A model generated the notes under the pieces. It saw nothing but the letters and a program-made list of their open reading frames with translations, made no database searches and was not told the origin of the DNA. This document shows, piece by piece, positions 17,559-25,812 of a DNA stretch of 64,000 nt (the first letter of the stretch is position 1; every line of letters starts with the position of its first letter). The position numbers were made by a program, and so were the translations under genes. The stretch is from an uncultured Clostridia bacterium (GTDB taxonomy: Bacteria; Bacillota; Clostridia; Oscillospirales; Acutalibacteraceae). Location: assembly GCA_937876205.1 (NCBI GenBank), contig CALEII010000034.1, positions 1 through 64,000 of the forward strand, read 5' to 3'.

Positions 17559-18598
17559 TGAAAAAAAACAGCTATTCTCCCGATGATTTTATGACATCCC
17601 TTTACGGAAGAATCAAAGCAGAGCCTTATAAAGATGCAGTTTCACGGGAAGATGTGTTAAGAACAGGTAAAGAAATCAGAGAAAAAGCAAAACAGCTTTT
17701 TGCAACGGAAAAACTATCACAGTGCGAAAAAAAACTGAATCTTATAAAAGACGGAAATGCTCTCGATTACCCCGAGTACACTCTTCAGAAATACAGTCTT
17801 GAGGTCTGCGACGGTCTGAAAACGGCAGTGTTTATTCTTACACCGAAAAATCTTAAGGAAAATGCACCCGGCGTTGTAGCTCTCTGCGGGCACGGCTACG
17901 GTGTAAGGCAAATACTGAATATCTCAAAAAAAGGCAGAAAAAAGCTTTTCAGATATGCAGATAATTATCAGAAGAATTTTGCAGTTGAGCTTGTAAAAAG
18001 AGGTTGCGTCGTGATTGCTCCCGAGCTTTTCGGATTCGGTGAAGCAAGACTCAAGAAAGACCTGAAAAAGCCGTTTTATATCAGCTCCTGCGATGAGTTG
18101 TCACATCATCTTCTTCCTTACGGGCTTACGACGGCGTCTGTCAGAATTCTTGAGGCGCTTTCCTGTGCAGAAGTTCTGAGAAATACAGAAAATGTTGACA
18201 GTGAGCGTGTGTCGGTGATGGGTATTTCGGGCGGAGGACTTACGGCTCTTTATGCTTCCGTTCTTGATGATAAAATATACAAAACTGTTATCTGCGGCTA
18301 TGTAAACACATTCAGAGACAGCATACTGTCAATGTGGCACTGTCCCGATAACTATATCCCTCATATTCTTGAGGTTGGTGAGATATATGACTTTGCTTCG
18401 GCTCTGGCTCCGAAAGAGTTGTTTATTGAATCGGGTAAAAAAGATAAGCTTTTTCCGATTGATGCGAGTCTGATTGCTCACGGGAATATCAGGCGTGTAT
18501 ATTCGCTTGCAGGAGCCGAAGATAAATTACATATTGATGTTTTTAACGGAAAGCATTCCGTCTGCGGAAGAAAATCTTTTGATTATTTGGCTGAATAA
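17558..18598 (+). CDS. Alpha/beta hydrolase, acetyl-esterase-like
   Basis: This 346-aa hydrolase has an N-terminal helical extension and an alpha/beta fold. The oxyanion region is GVVALCGHGYG (107-115), the nucleophile elbow is GISGGG with Ser224, an acid residue lies in FIESGKKDKLFPID, and the catalytic His is probably in FNGKHSVCG near the C-terminus. It resembles the acetyl xylan esterase/dienelactone hydrolase-like families that deacylate sugars. No signal peptide is present. The start overlaps the GH3 stop (TAATG), so the two are coupled, and deacylation of the glycoside cleaved by GH3 is a reasonable inference. A terminator follows at 18604-18641. Confidence 0.85.
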   Translation: MKKNSYSPDDFMTSLYGRIKAEPYKDAVSREDVLRTGKEIREKAKQLFATEKLSQCEKKLNLIKDGNALDYPEYTLQKYSLEVCDGLKTAVFILTPKNLKENAPGVVALCGHGYGVRQILNISKKGRKKLFRYADNYQKNFAVELVKRGCVVIAPELFGFGEARLKKDLKKPFYISSCDELSHHLLPYGLTTASVRILEALSCAEVLRNTENVDSERVSVMGISGGGLTALYASVLDDKIYKTVICGYVNTFRDSILSMWHCPDNYIPHILEVGEIYDFASALAPKELFIESGKKDKLFPIDASLIAHGNIRRVYSLAGAEDKLHIDVFNGKHSVCGRKSFDYLAE

Positions 18599-18603
18599 AA
18601 ATT

Positions 18604-18641
18604 GACCGTATAGCCTCAAAAAGGCATATACGGTCTTTCTT
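18604..18641. terminator. Rho-independent terminator between convergent genes
   Basis: GACCGTATAGCCT and AGGCATATACGGTC form a 13-bp stem with one bulge and an A-rich loop, followed by TTTCTT. It ends the GH3/esterase operon and may also serve the minus-strand heparinase-like gene, whose stop is 2 bases away. Confidence 0.8.
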
Positions 18642-18642
18642 G

Positions 18643-20637
18643 TTATCCGATCGGTTCAAGAGTGATACAGATTTCTGCTTTTCTCACGCCGTCGAGCTTT
18701 AATGTCAGTTTTCTTATATCGGAGTATTCCCCGTCGTATTCATAAGCTCCGTCAAGAGCCTCAGCTTTCATAACAGAGAAAACACCGTCAGCGTGAGAGG
18801 TTGCCTTCAACTGTTTGTCTCCGATTGTAAGAACGGCAGTTTTTCCGTCTTCTGAAATATTGATTTGTGCCCTTGTGTGCATAAACCAATAAATCTCACT
18901 TTTTATAAGGCAGTGTATTGTATCAGATATTTTAAGTGAAGTGTAATTGTTATACAGCTCAAAATCTCTTGTTACCTCAACTGCAGCGTTCATACGGTAG
19001 GCATTTGTCATATCAAGAGTACATTTTCCGCCGTTCGGATTTTCTTCAAATGATGTGAATTCACTTGTTGCCAGTGCATACTGATCATCAGTTGTCATTT
19101 TCGGGTTTATCACAAGTGTATTCTGCCCCTCGGCACGTTTGCAGTAATTGTTCCATCTTCCGCCTGCAGGCAGGTTAAGAAAATACCCCGGTGCGTCATA
19201 ACTGCCCGGACCGAGCTCCTCAGCCCATCTTACTCCCATTGAATCAAACACAAATGTGCCGATATCAAGATCGCCGTGATTTATGCCGTTATATCCGCCC
19301 TTGATGCCTGCAAATGTGCCGTTTCTATCAAGGTATGCGTTTCTCATAAGCGTGAGTGTCTGCCCTGAATCAGATTCGAGACAGATTGCAAGCGGCTCTT
19401 TACTGAAGTCTGCGCTGTCAGCTGTGAAGCTTCTGTTGTACAGAAGAGAAGACAGTGCATTTTCTTTTCCTTCAGAGTTCCTTTCAACCGATGATGATGT
19501 GTCGGCAATAAATTTCTCGGGCATATCCCACATCTGATAGCAGGCAAGAAGGGGCGAATCGTATTGTGAAGCATACCAATGAAGAGCAGGTGAGAAACAC
19601 ATTCTGTTTTTGTTGTCGCCGAAGTTGAAAACACCTGTCGGGGTTGTAATACGGACAGGAAAACTGCCCAGTTCCCTGAATCCGTCAATATCTGACATAC
19701 CGTAATCTGTGCCGAAAAAGTTTTGTGATGTCGCAACGAAATTGACAATTGAATTCATACCTGACTGACAGTAGCCGGCTCCCTCTGCATAAACACCGTC
19801 GGGTGTGAAATTTTCAAACGCAATGGGCATATTTTTGTAACACATTTCAAGAAATTCTGCAGCCTCATCGGGATAGTATGAGCTGAATGTCATACAGGCA
19901 ATACCAATACCGCTGTAGCAGATGCTGTTCCAGTTGTTCTTTGACCAGGTAAACCAGTTTTTCAGATAATTCTTTGACAACGCAGGCTTTATCGCATAAT
20001 TATAGGTTGTTTCTGCAAGCAGGTCCTTCTGAGAGGGCGTGAGATAATCAAAAAACCAGTCATAACCCACAGATACAGCCAGTGCCATTTCTGCAGTTGC
20101 AAGAAAATGATCTGTACACCAGTCTTCATAACTGCAGACCATACTCAGCTCCTGCCATGCTCTTTCTGCATATTTACTTTCACCTGAAATCTGCCACGCA
20201 TAGCCGAGAATTATCATACGGTTGATAACCTCTCTTGAAATGGGGAGAATGCTGTCTTCTTCATCAAGTATGTATTCCATAACGGGATAAATATCATTGT
20301 TCAGAAGAGCATCAGCATTGCTGAATACATAATTACTCAGGCTCTCTGAATATAAAGAAAATGTTTTTTCTTTATATTCACATTGAACAGTTCTGAAATT
20401 CTCAGAGCTTGCCAGAACAAACGGATGTGATGCTTCTGCAGACGCTTTTGCCACAGCTTCCCGCAGTTCCTTTTTTGTAACTGCATCGGGATTTCTGCCA
20501 AGCGAAATATAATCAATTCCCATCTTGACCATATCGGGGATAACAGCAAAATACGGAATAGCATTTGTGGTTCCGAGTATAACTGAAGCTGTAATAACGG
20601 CAACAGCCGAAAACAGAATTTTTTTGTAAGTCTTCAT
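18643..20637 (-). CDS. Exported heparinase II/III-like polysaccharide lyase
   Basis: The 664-aa product has an N-terminal signal or anchor (MKTYKKILFSAVAVITASVILG). A helical (alpha/alpha) toroid follows (about 90-370, with NWNSICYSGIGIACM and AEGAGYCQSGMN), then a C-terminal beta-sandwich with the family signature NHGDLDIGTFVFDSMGVRWAEELG. Heparinase II/III proteins cleave uronic-acid-containing polysaccharides (heparin/heparan, alginate and others) by beta-elimination; the exact polymer is unknown. It is the only enzyme of this class here with a clear export signal. The ATG at 20637 follows GGAGAA; an upstream ATG at 20721 lies upstream of the promoter at 20671-20699 and would not be transcribed. 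Confidence 0.87.
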   Translation of the reverse strand: MKTYKKILFSAVAVITASVILGTTNAIPYFAVIPDMVKMGIDYISLGRNPDAVTKKELREAVAKASAEASHPFVLASSENFRTVQCEYKEKTFSLYSESLSNYVFSNADALLNNDIYPVMEYILDEEDSILPISREVINRMIILGYAWQISGESKYAERAWQELSMVCSYEDWCTDHFLATAEMALAVSVGYDWFFDYLTPSQKDLLAETTYNYAIKPALSKNYLKNWFTWSKNNWNSICYSGIGIACMTFSSYYPDEAAEFLEMCYKNMPIAFENFTPDGVYAEGAGYCQSGMNSIVNFVATSQNFFGTDYGMSDIDGFRELGSFPVRITTPTGVFNFGDNKNRMCFSPALHWYASQYDSPLLACYQMWDMPEKFIADTSSSVERNSEGKENALSSLLYNRSFTADSADFSKEPLAICLESDSGQTLTLMRNAYLDRNGTFAGIKGGYNGINHGDLDIGTFVFDSMGVRWAEELGPGSYDAPGYFLNLPAGGRWNNYCKRAEGQNTLVINPKMTTDDQYALATSEFTSFEENPNGGKCTLDMTNAYRMNAAVEVTRDFELYNNYTSLKISDTIHCLIKSEIYWFMHTRAQINISEDGKTAVLTIGDKQLKATSHADGVFSVMKAEALDGAYEYDGEYSDIRKLTLKLDGVRKAEICITLEPIG

Positions 20638-20670
20638 CTGATTTTTCTCCGTATAATAATTGATATTTCG

Positions 20671-20699
20671 ATTATACAATAAAAGCAGAAGTTGGTCAA
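20671..20699 (-). promoter_or_regulatory. Sigma-70-type promoter for the heparinase-like gene
   Basis: On the minus strand TTGACC, 17 bases, TATAAT. The predicted transcript begins about 27 bases before the ATG at 20637, which fixes that start. Confidence 0.85.
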
Positions 20700-20744
20700 C
20701 AAAAAATAAAACAGATGACATATGTTTTTTAAGCCGATTTATAC

Positions 20745-20773
20745 TTGCATACCGTTACGGAATGGTTTATAAT
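20745..20773 (+). promoter_or_regulatory. Sigma-70-type promoter for fumC
   Basis: TTGCAT (20745-20750), a 17-base spacer and TATAAT (20768-20773). It lies within what would be an N-terminal extension of the fumarase frame, so translation must start downstream, at 20799. Confidence 0.85.
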
Positions 20774-20798
20774 ACCGTATATAAATGAGGTGTACATA

Positions 20799-22163
20799 AT
20801 GGATTTCAGAATTGAAAAGGATACAATGGGTGAAGTCAGAGTGCCGGCAGATAAACTGTGGGGTGCTCAGACTCAGAGAAGCTGTGAAAATTTCAGAATC
20901 GGCGATGTTAAAATGCCATCTGAAGTTATCTCTGCATTCGCTCAGTTAAAAAAAGCCTGTGCCTGTGTAAACGGACTCTCGGGCAGAATATCCAATGAAA
21001 AAGCAATAGTTATAAATCTTGCCGCAGAAGATATTCTAAACGGTGCACTCAGTGATAATTTTCCTCTCTGTGTTTTTCAGACGGGCAGCGGTACACAGTC
21101 AAATATGAATGTCAATGAGGTTATTGCAAACAGAGGCAATCAGCTTGCGGGAAAAAAACTTCTTCATCCCAATGACGATGTCAATGCCTGTCAGAGCTCA
21201 AACGATACATTCCCCACGGCTATGAATATTGCTGCTGTGTGTGCTATCGAAAAGAAGCTTCTTCCCTCAATAGATAAACTCATAAATGCTTTTAAGAAGC
21301 TTGAAAACGATAATCCCGATGTTATAAAAATCGGCAGAACACATCTTCAGGATGCTACACCCGTGAAATTCAGTCAGGAGGTCAGCGGCTGGAGAGGTCT
21401 TCTTGAAAATTCTGAAGATATGATTGAGCTTTCTTTGTCAAAGCTCAGAAAGCTTGCAATCGGCGGCACTGCAGTCGGAACGGGACTCAATGCACCTGAG
21501 GATTTTGATATAAAGGTCTGCAGGGAGCTTTCGGCACTTCTTAAAACCGAGTTTATCCCTGATGAAAATAAATTCCGTGCATTAACGGGAAAAGAGGCTT
21601 TTGTTTTCTCTCACGGTGCACTGAAAGCGCTTGCAGCAAATCTTATGAAGATTGCAAATGATATCCGTTGGCTGTCATCAGGTCCGAGATGCGGTTTTGG
21701 TGAATTGAATATCCCTGAAAATGAGCCCGGAAGCTCCATTATGCCGGGGAAAGTCAATCCCACACAGTGCGAAGCTGTTACAATGGTTGCAGTTCAGGTT
21801 ATGGGTAATGATACTGCAATCGGCATTGCCGCATCGCAGGGCAATTTTGAGCTGAATGTATTTATGCCCGTGTGTGCATACAATTTTCTGCAGTCAGTCA
21901 ATCTGCTTGCAGATGCAATGAACTCTTTCTGTGACAACTGTATATCGGGAATTACAGTTAATGAGGAAAAAATGAAGGATTATCTTGACCGTTCACTTAT
22001 GCTCGTTACCTGTCTTACACCAAAAATCGGATATGACAAGGCTGCAGAAGCCGCAAAGTATGCACATAAGAACAGTCTGACACTCAAAGATGCTGTTTTA
22101 TCACTCGGACTTCTGAGTGAAGAAGAGTATACACAGGCAGTTGACCCTGAAAAAATGGTTTAA
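20799..22163 (+). CDS. fumC: Class II fumarate hydratase
   Basis: A 454-aa class II (iron-independent) fumarase that hydrates fumarate to L-malate in the cytosol. It has the full-length fumarase fold: MGEVRVPADKLWGAQTQRS at the N-terminus, TGSGTQSNMNVNEV, the active-site helix IGRTHLQDATPVKFSQE, and the signature GSSIMPGKVNPTQCEA containing the catalytic loop serine. The start at 20799 follows GAGGTG and lies just downstream of a consensus promoter. The malic enzyme gene follows 10 bases after the stop, so fumarate can be routed to malate and then pyruvate. Confidence 0.96.
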   Translation: MDFRIEKDTMGEVRVPADKLWGAQTQRSCENFRIGDVKMPSEVISAFAQLKKACACVNGLSGRISNEKAIVINLAAEDILNGALSDNFPLCVFQTGSGTQSNMNVNEVIANRGNQLAGKKLLHPNDDVNACQSSNDTFPTAMNIAAVCAIEKKLLPSIDKLINAFKKLENDNPDVIKIGRTHLQDATPVKFSQEVSGWRGLLENSEDMIELSLSKLRKLAIGGTAVGTGLNAPEDFDIKVCRELSALLKTEFIPDENKFRALTGKEAFVFSHGALKALAANLMKIANDIRWLSSGPRCGFGELNIPENEPGSSIMPGKVNPTQCEAVTMVAVQVMGNDTAIGIAASQGNFELNVFMPVCAYNFLQSVNLLADAMNSFCDNCISGITVNEEKMKDYLDRSLMLVTCLTPKIGYDKAAEAAKYAHKNSLTLKDAVLSLGLLSEEEYTQAVDPEKMV

Positions 22164-22173
22164 GGTGAATAAA

Positions 22174-23349
22174 ATGGATTATGCAAAAGAATCACTTCGT
22201 CTTCACGGCGAATGGAAAGGTAAAATAGAGGTTGTTTCAACCGTGCCCGTAGAAACAAAGGATGATTTATCTCTTGCTTATACTCCCGGTGTTGCCGAAC
22301 CTTGTCTTGCTATAAAAGAAGACATAAATAACAGCTACGAGCTTACAAGAAGACACAATCTGTGTGCCGTTATAACAGACGGCAGTGCAGTTCTGGGCCT
22401 TGGTGACATCGGTCCCGAGTCAGGTATGCCCGTTATGGAGGGCAAATGTGTTCTCTTTAAGTCTTTCGGCGGGGTAGATGCTTTTCCTCTCTGCGTGAAA
22501 ACAAAGGATGTTGATGAATTCGTTCAGACCGTCTATAACATTTCAGGCAGCTTCGGCGGAATAAATCTTGAAGATATTTCTGCCCCCAGATGCTTTGAAA
22601 TTGAAGAGAAGCTCAAGGCAAAATGTGATATTCCCGTGTTTCACGATGACCAGCACGGTACTGCGGTAATCGTTCTTGCAGGTCTTACAAATGCACTCAA
22701 GCTTGTCGGTAAATCCAAGAAGGACGCAAAGGTTGTTATCAACGGTATCGGTGCCGCAGGTTCTTCCGTATGCCGTCTGCTTCTTGCGGCAGGATTTAAA
22801 AATATCACGCTCTGTGACAAAATCGGAATACTTTGTGAGGGTGATGAAAATATACCTCATACACATATGGCACAGCTTGCAACACTTACAAACAGGGAAA
22901 AGAAGACAGGTACACTTGCAGATGCTCTTGTGGCTGCCGATGTTTTCTTAGGTTTTTCAGCACCTGATATTGTCACAGTTGATATGGTTAAAACAATGAA
23001 CAGCGATGCAATTATATTTGCCTGTGCAAACCCCAATCCCGAGATTTTTCCCGATGAGGCAAGGCTCGCAGGAGCAAGGGTTATTTCAACGGGCAGGTCA
23101 GATTATCCAAATCAGATAAACAATGTTCTTGCTTTTCCCGGAATTTTCAGAGGCACTTTTGATGTAAGAGCAAGTGAAATAAATGAAGAAATGAAAATGG
23201 CTGCGGCTCAGGCCATTGCAGGACTTATAAGTGATGATGAACTCTCAGCTGATTACATCATTCCAAAGGCGTTTGATCCCCGTGTGGGAAAAACTGTAGC
23301 ACTGGCTGTTGCAGAGGCTGCACGCAGAACAGGTGTTGCACGTATTTAA
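22174..23349 (+). CDS. NAD(P)-dependent malic enzyme
   Basis: The 391-aa protein is of the short bacterial malic enzyme type and decarboxylates malate to pyruvate and CO2. Motifs include LAYTPGVAEPC near the N-terminus, the catalytic region VITDGSAVLGLGDIGPESGMPVMEGK, the metal site segment NLEDISAPRCFEIE and FHDDQHGTAVI, and the Rossmann motif VINGIGAAGSSVCRLLL. ANPNPEIFPDEA lies near the C-terminus. The ATG at 22174 follows AAGGTG; a longer frame starting at 22117 would overlap fumC. It is cotranscribed with fumC and ended by the terminator at 23361-23397. Confidence 0.94.
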   Translation: MDYAKESLRLHGEWKGKIEVVSTVPVETKDDLSLAYTPGVAEPCLAIKEDINNSYELTRRHNLCAVITDGSAVLGLGDIGPESGMPVMEGKCVLFKSFGGVDAFPLCVKTKDVDEFVQTVYNISGSFGGINLEDISAPRCFEIEEKLKAKCDIPVFHDDQHGTAVIVLAGLTNALKLVGKSKKDAKVVINGIGAAGSSVCRLLLAAGFKNITLCDKIGILCEGDENIPHTHMAQLATLTNREKKTGTLADALVAADVFLGFSAPDIVTVDMVKTMNSDAIIFACANPNPEIFPDEARLAGARVISTGRSDYPNQINNVLAFPGIFRGTFDVRASEINEEMKMAAAQAIAGLISDDELSADYIIPKAFDPRVGKTVALAVAEAARRTGVARI

Positions 23350-23360
23350 TAAAACAGTTA

Positions 23361-23397
23361 AAAACAAGTCTTTCTTTTCAGACTTGTTTTTATTTTT
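23361..23397 (+). terminator. Rho-independent terminator of the fumC-malic enzyme operon
   Basis: AAAACAAGTCT and AGACTTGTTTTT-type arms flank a short T/C-rich loop and are followed by TATTTTT. The next 200 bases (23398-23597) hold an AT-rich leader with a TATAAT at 23511-23516 but no well-spaced -35 box (TTGACT at 23482 is 23 bases away). Confidence 0.82.
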
Positions 23398-23597
23398 GTA
23401 TTGTTGAAGACAGTCTGTTGTCGGAAATTTCGGTAAAAACGGACAATATAAAAAGAAATTTTGACTGATTATTCTTTTTTTTTGACTATGGACATTCAGC
23501 AAAAAAAATGTATAATATTTTTTTGGTTAAAGAATATGGTTTCAGATTTGCGTAATTATAGGAAATCTTTTAATTTTTTTGAAAGAAGGATAAATCT

Positions 23598-24890
23598 ATG
23601 ACTCAAACAGCAAGTATTTTTCTGAGTCTTTCTGTTGCATTGCTTGCAGGGCTCCTGTTATCGAGACTTGCAAAGAAGATAAAGCTTCCTGCAGTCACTG
23701 CATATCTTGTCTCAGGCGTGCTTATAGGACCCTTTGCTCTCGGTGCATTCGGTATTCCCGGAATCGGCATCACAACAGAACAGCTTGAAGGCTTCGGTAT
23801 TATTTCTGACCTTGCACTGGGTTTCATTGCTTTTTCAATGGGTAATGAATTCCGTCTTGCTCAGCTTAAAAAAATAGGTAAACAGGCAACAGTAATAGGC
23901 GTTTTTCAGGCTGTATTCACCACGGCTGTTGTAGATGCGGCTTTGATAGGACTTCACTTCCTTATTCCCGATAAGCTTTCACTGCCTGCCGCAATCGTGC
24001 TCGGTGCGGTAGCTACAGCCACAGCTCCTGCGGCAACGCTTATGGTTGTCCGTCAATATAAGGCAAAAGGTCCCGTTACAGATGTTCTTCTGCCCGTTGT
24101 TGCTCTTGATGATGCCGTAGGTCTTATGGTTTTTGCCGTGTCATTCGGTGTTGCAAAGTCACTCAGCAGCGGTGCCGTTGACTTGCTTTCTGTTGTTCTC
24201 GAGCCTGTGCTTGAGGTTATTCTTTCACTTGCTCTGGGCTTCGTTATGGGTGGACTTTTTACTCTCTGTGAGAAGTTTTTCCATTCACGCTCCAAGCGTA
24301 TGGCAGTGTCAGTCACTTTTGTTATGATGACTGTTGCGATTTCTTGTCTCAAATTTGAGGTCGGTGGAATACATATAGGGTTTTCTTCTCTTCTTGCCTG
24401 TATGATGCTCGGCACAGTCTTCTGCAATTTCTGTGAGGTTTCAGAGGAGCTTATGGAAAGGGCAGACAGATGGACAACTCCCGTTCTTATTCTGTTTTTC
24501 GTTATAAGCGGTGCAGAGCTTGAGCTTTCTGTTTTTGCTGATCTTGCTGTTGTTATCATTGGTATTGTTTACATAATTTCCCGTTCATTCGGCAAATGTC
24601 TTGGGGCAAATCTGAGTGCTAAAATGACAAAATCTGACCCGAATATTATAAAATATCTGGGAATCACATTGCTTCCTCAGGCAGGTGTTGCACTTGGTAT
24701 GGCAATCAAGGCGATTGAGCTGGGCCCTGACGGTGCGATTGTGCGAAATATCACATTGTTTGCGGTGCTTATTTATGAGATTGTCGGACCTTTCCTTACA
24801 AAGATAGCTCTGACAAAAGCAGGTGATATTCAGGAAGAAGGCAGAACAAGCGCAAGAGAAGAGCATCTTGCAAAAAAAACACAGAGCTGA
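23598..24890 (+). CDS. Cation/proton antiporter (CPA family)
   Basis: This 430-aa polytopic membrane protein of the Na+/H+ exchanger fold begins SLSVALLAGLLLSRLAKKIKLPAVTAYLVSG and carries about 12 hydrophobic segments. The core ALVAT/TATAPAATLMVV segment and LDDAVGLMVFAVSFG with the acidic pair (Asp-Asp) are the ion-binding motifs of CPA antiporters. There is no C-terminal TrkA-N/RCK domain, so it is of the shorter Nha/Nhe-like form rather than a full KefB/C. It exchanges Na+ or K+ for H+ and serves pH or ion homeostasis. It appears monocistronic: upstream and downstream terminators isolate it. Confidence 0.9.
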   Translation: MTQTASIFLSLSVALLAGLLLSRLAKKIKLPAVTAYLVSGVLIGPFALGAFGIPGIGITTEQLEGFGIISDLALGFIAFSMGNEFRLAQLKKIGKQATVIGVFQAVFTTAVVDAALIGLHFLIPDKLSLPAAIVLGAVATATAPAATLMVVRQYKAKGPVTDVLLPVVALDDAVGLMVFAVSFGVAKSLSSGAVDLLSVVLEPVLEVILSLALGFVMGGLFTLCEKFFHSRSKRMAVSVTFVMMTVAISCLKFEVGGIHIGFSSLLACMMLGTVFCNFCEVSEELMERADRWTTPVLILFFVISGAELELSVFADLAVVIIGIVYIISRSFGKCLGANLSAKMTKSDPNIIKYLGITLLPQAGVALGMAIKAIELGPDGAIVRNITLFAVLIYEIVGPFLTKIALTKAGDIQEEGRTSAREEHLAKKTQS

Positions 24891-24921
24891 CAAAAAATCT
24901 CTGTCTGAATATAAAAGAATC

Positions 24922-24956
24922 AAGGCTTTTCCGTATGATTACGGAGAGCCTTTTTT
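24922..24956 (+). terminator. Rho-independent terminator after the antiporter gene
   Basis: AAGGCTTTTCCGTA and TACGGAGAGCCTT pair with one bulged base around a small loop, and are followed by TTTTTT. Confidence 0.85.
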
Positions 24957-24988
24957 GTATATTTCTGTGTTAAATTTTTGTTCTGATG

Positions 24989-25017
24989 TTGAAACAAATG
25001 TATTTATTTGATATAAT
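24989..25017 (+). promoter_or_regulatory. Sigma-70-type promoter for the CooC/dehydratase-like operon
   Basis: TTGAAA (24989-24994), a 17-base spacer and TATAAT (25012-25017), 30 bases before the ATG at 25048. Confidence 0.85.
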
Positions 25018-25047
25018 TATTAAAAATGTCTGTTTTCAGGTGATAAA

Positions 25048-25812
25048 ATGGAAAATAATGCAACAATAATAGCTCTTTCAGGCAAAGGCGGTGTGGGAAA
25101 AACATCAATTTCCGCAGCCATCGTCAAACTGCTTGTAAAGGCATATCCCGACAAAAAGATTCTTGCAATTGATGCAGACCCTGCTGTGGGACTTTCGACT
25201 GCACTTGGAATTGAAGTTGAAACAACAATTGACGATATAAGAAAAGAAATCGTTGCCAATGTTGAAGAGGGGAACACAAAAACTGCAATCGAACTTCTCG
25301 GTGATGCAAGATATAAGATTTTTGATGCCCTTGTTGAAACAGACGGCTTTGCATTTATTGCTGTTGGCAGACCTGAAAGTGCAGGCTGTTACTGCAAAAT
25401 CAATTCTTATCTCAAGGAAGTTATAAGCATACTCTCGGCAGATTTTGACTATGTTGTAATTGACGGTGAAGCAGGTATTGAGCAGATTAACCGCCGTGTA
25501 ATGGAGAAGGTCACACATCTTCTGCTTATTACCGATGCCAGTAAAAAAGGCACACAGGTCATTTCAACAATCAAGAGTGTTGCAGATGAGCTTGTGATGT
25601 ATAAAAAAATCGGTGTTATAGTCAACAGACTGCCCGATGAAAGCGTAATAGGACACATCAATACAAACGGTATTCCCGTTTTGTCATATATTGAAAACGA
25701 TAAAAACCTTGCGATTTACGATATTGAAGGCAAGAATATCACAACACTTCCTGACGATTCACAGGTTGTCAGGGGTGCTGAAAAAGCTCTTGTCGGAATG
25801 GGGATTTTATAA
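25048..25812 (+). CDS. CooC-like P-loop ATPase (nickel-insertion family)
   Basis: A 254-aa MinD/SIMIBI-class ATPase with a deviant Walker A GKGGVGKT (12-19, signature Lys13) and the AIDADPAVGLS segment. The CxC pair Cys114-Cys116 lies in ESAGCYCKIN. In CooC, this CxC motif binds nickel at the dimer interface and the protein matures the Ni cluster of CO dehydrogenase, so the motif distinguishes it from ParA/MinD partition proteins. No CO dehydrogenase gene is in the window; instead it leads an operon with dehydratase-like Fe-S proteins and an acetyl-CoA-synthase-like fragment, so it probably loads a metal into one of those. The stop overlaps the next ATG (TAATG). Confidence 0.85.
   Translation: MENNATIIALSGKGGVGKTSISAAIVKLLVKAYPDKKILAIDADPAVGLSTALGIEVETTIDDIRKEIVANVEEGNTKTAIELLGDARYKIFDALVETDGFAFIAVGRPESAGCYCKINSYLKEVISILSADFDYVVIDGEAGIEQINRRVMEKVTHLLLITDASKKGTQVISTIKSVADELVMYKKIGVIVNRLPDESVIGHINTNGIPVLSYIENDKNLAIYDIEGKNITTLPDDSQVVRGAEKALVGMGIL

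Noticed and set aside
20745..20798. Upstream ATG for fumarase
   Set aside because: The consensus promoter lies within this stretch, so the extension would not be on the transcript.
25048..25812. ParA/MinD-type partition or cell division ATPase
   Set aside because: The CxC pair (114/116) and dehydratase/ACS-like neighbours fit CooC better; no ParB or parS is nearby.
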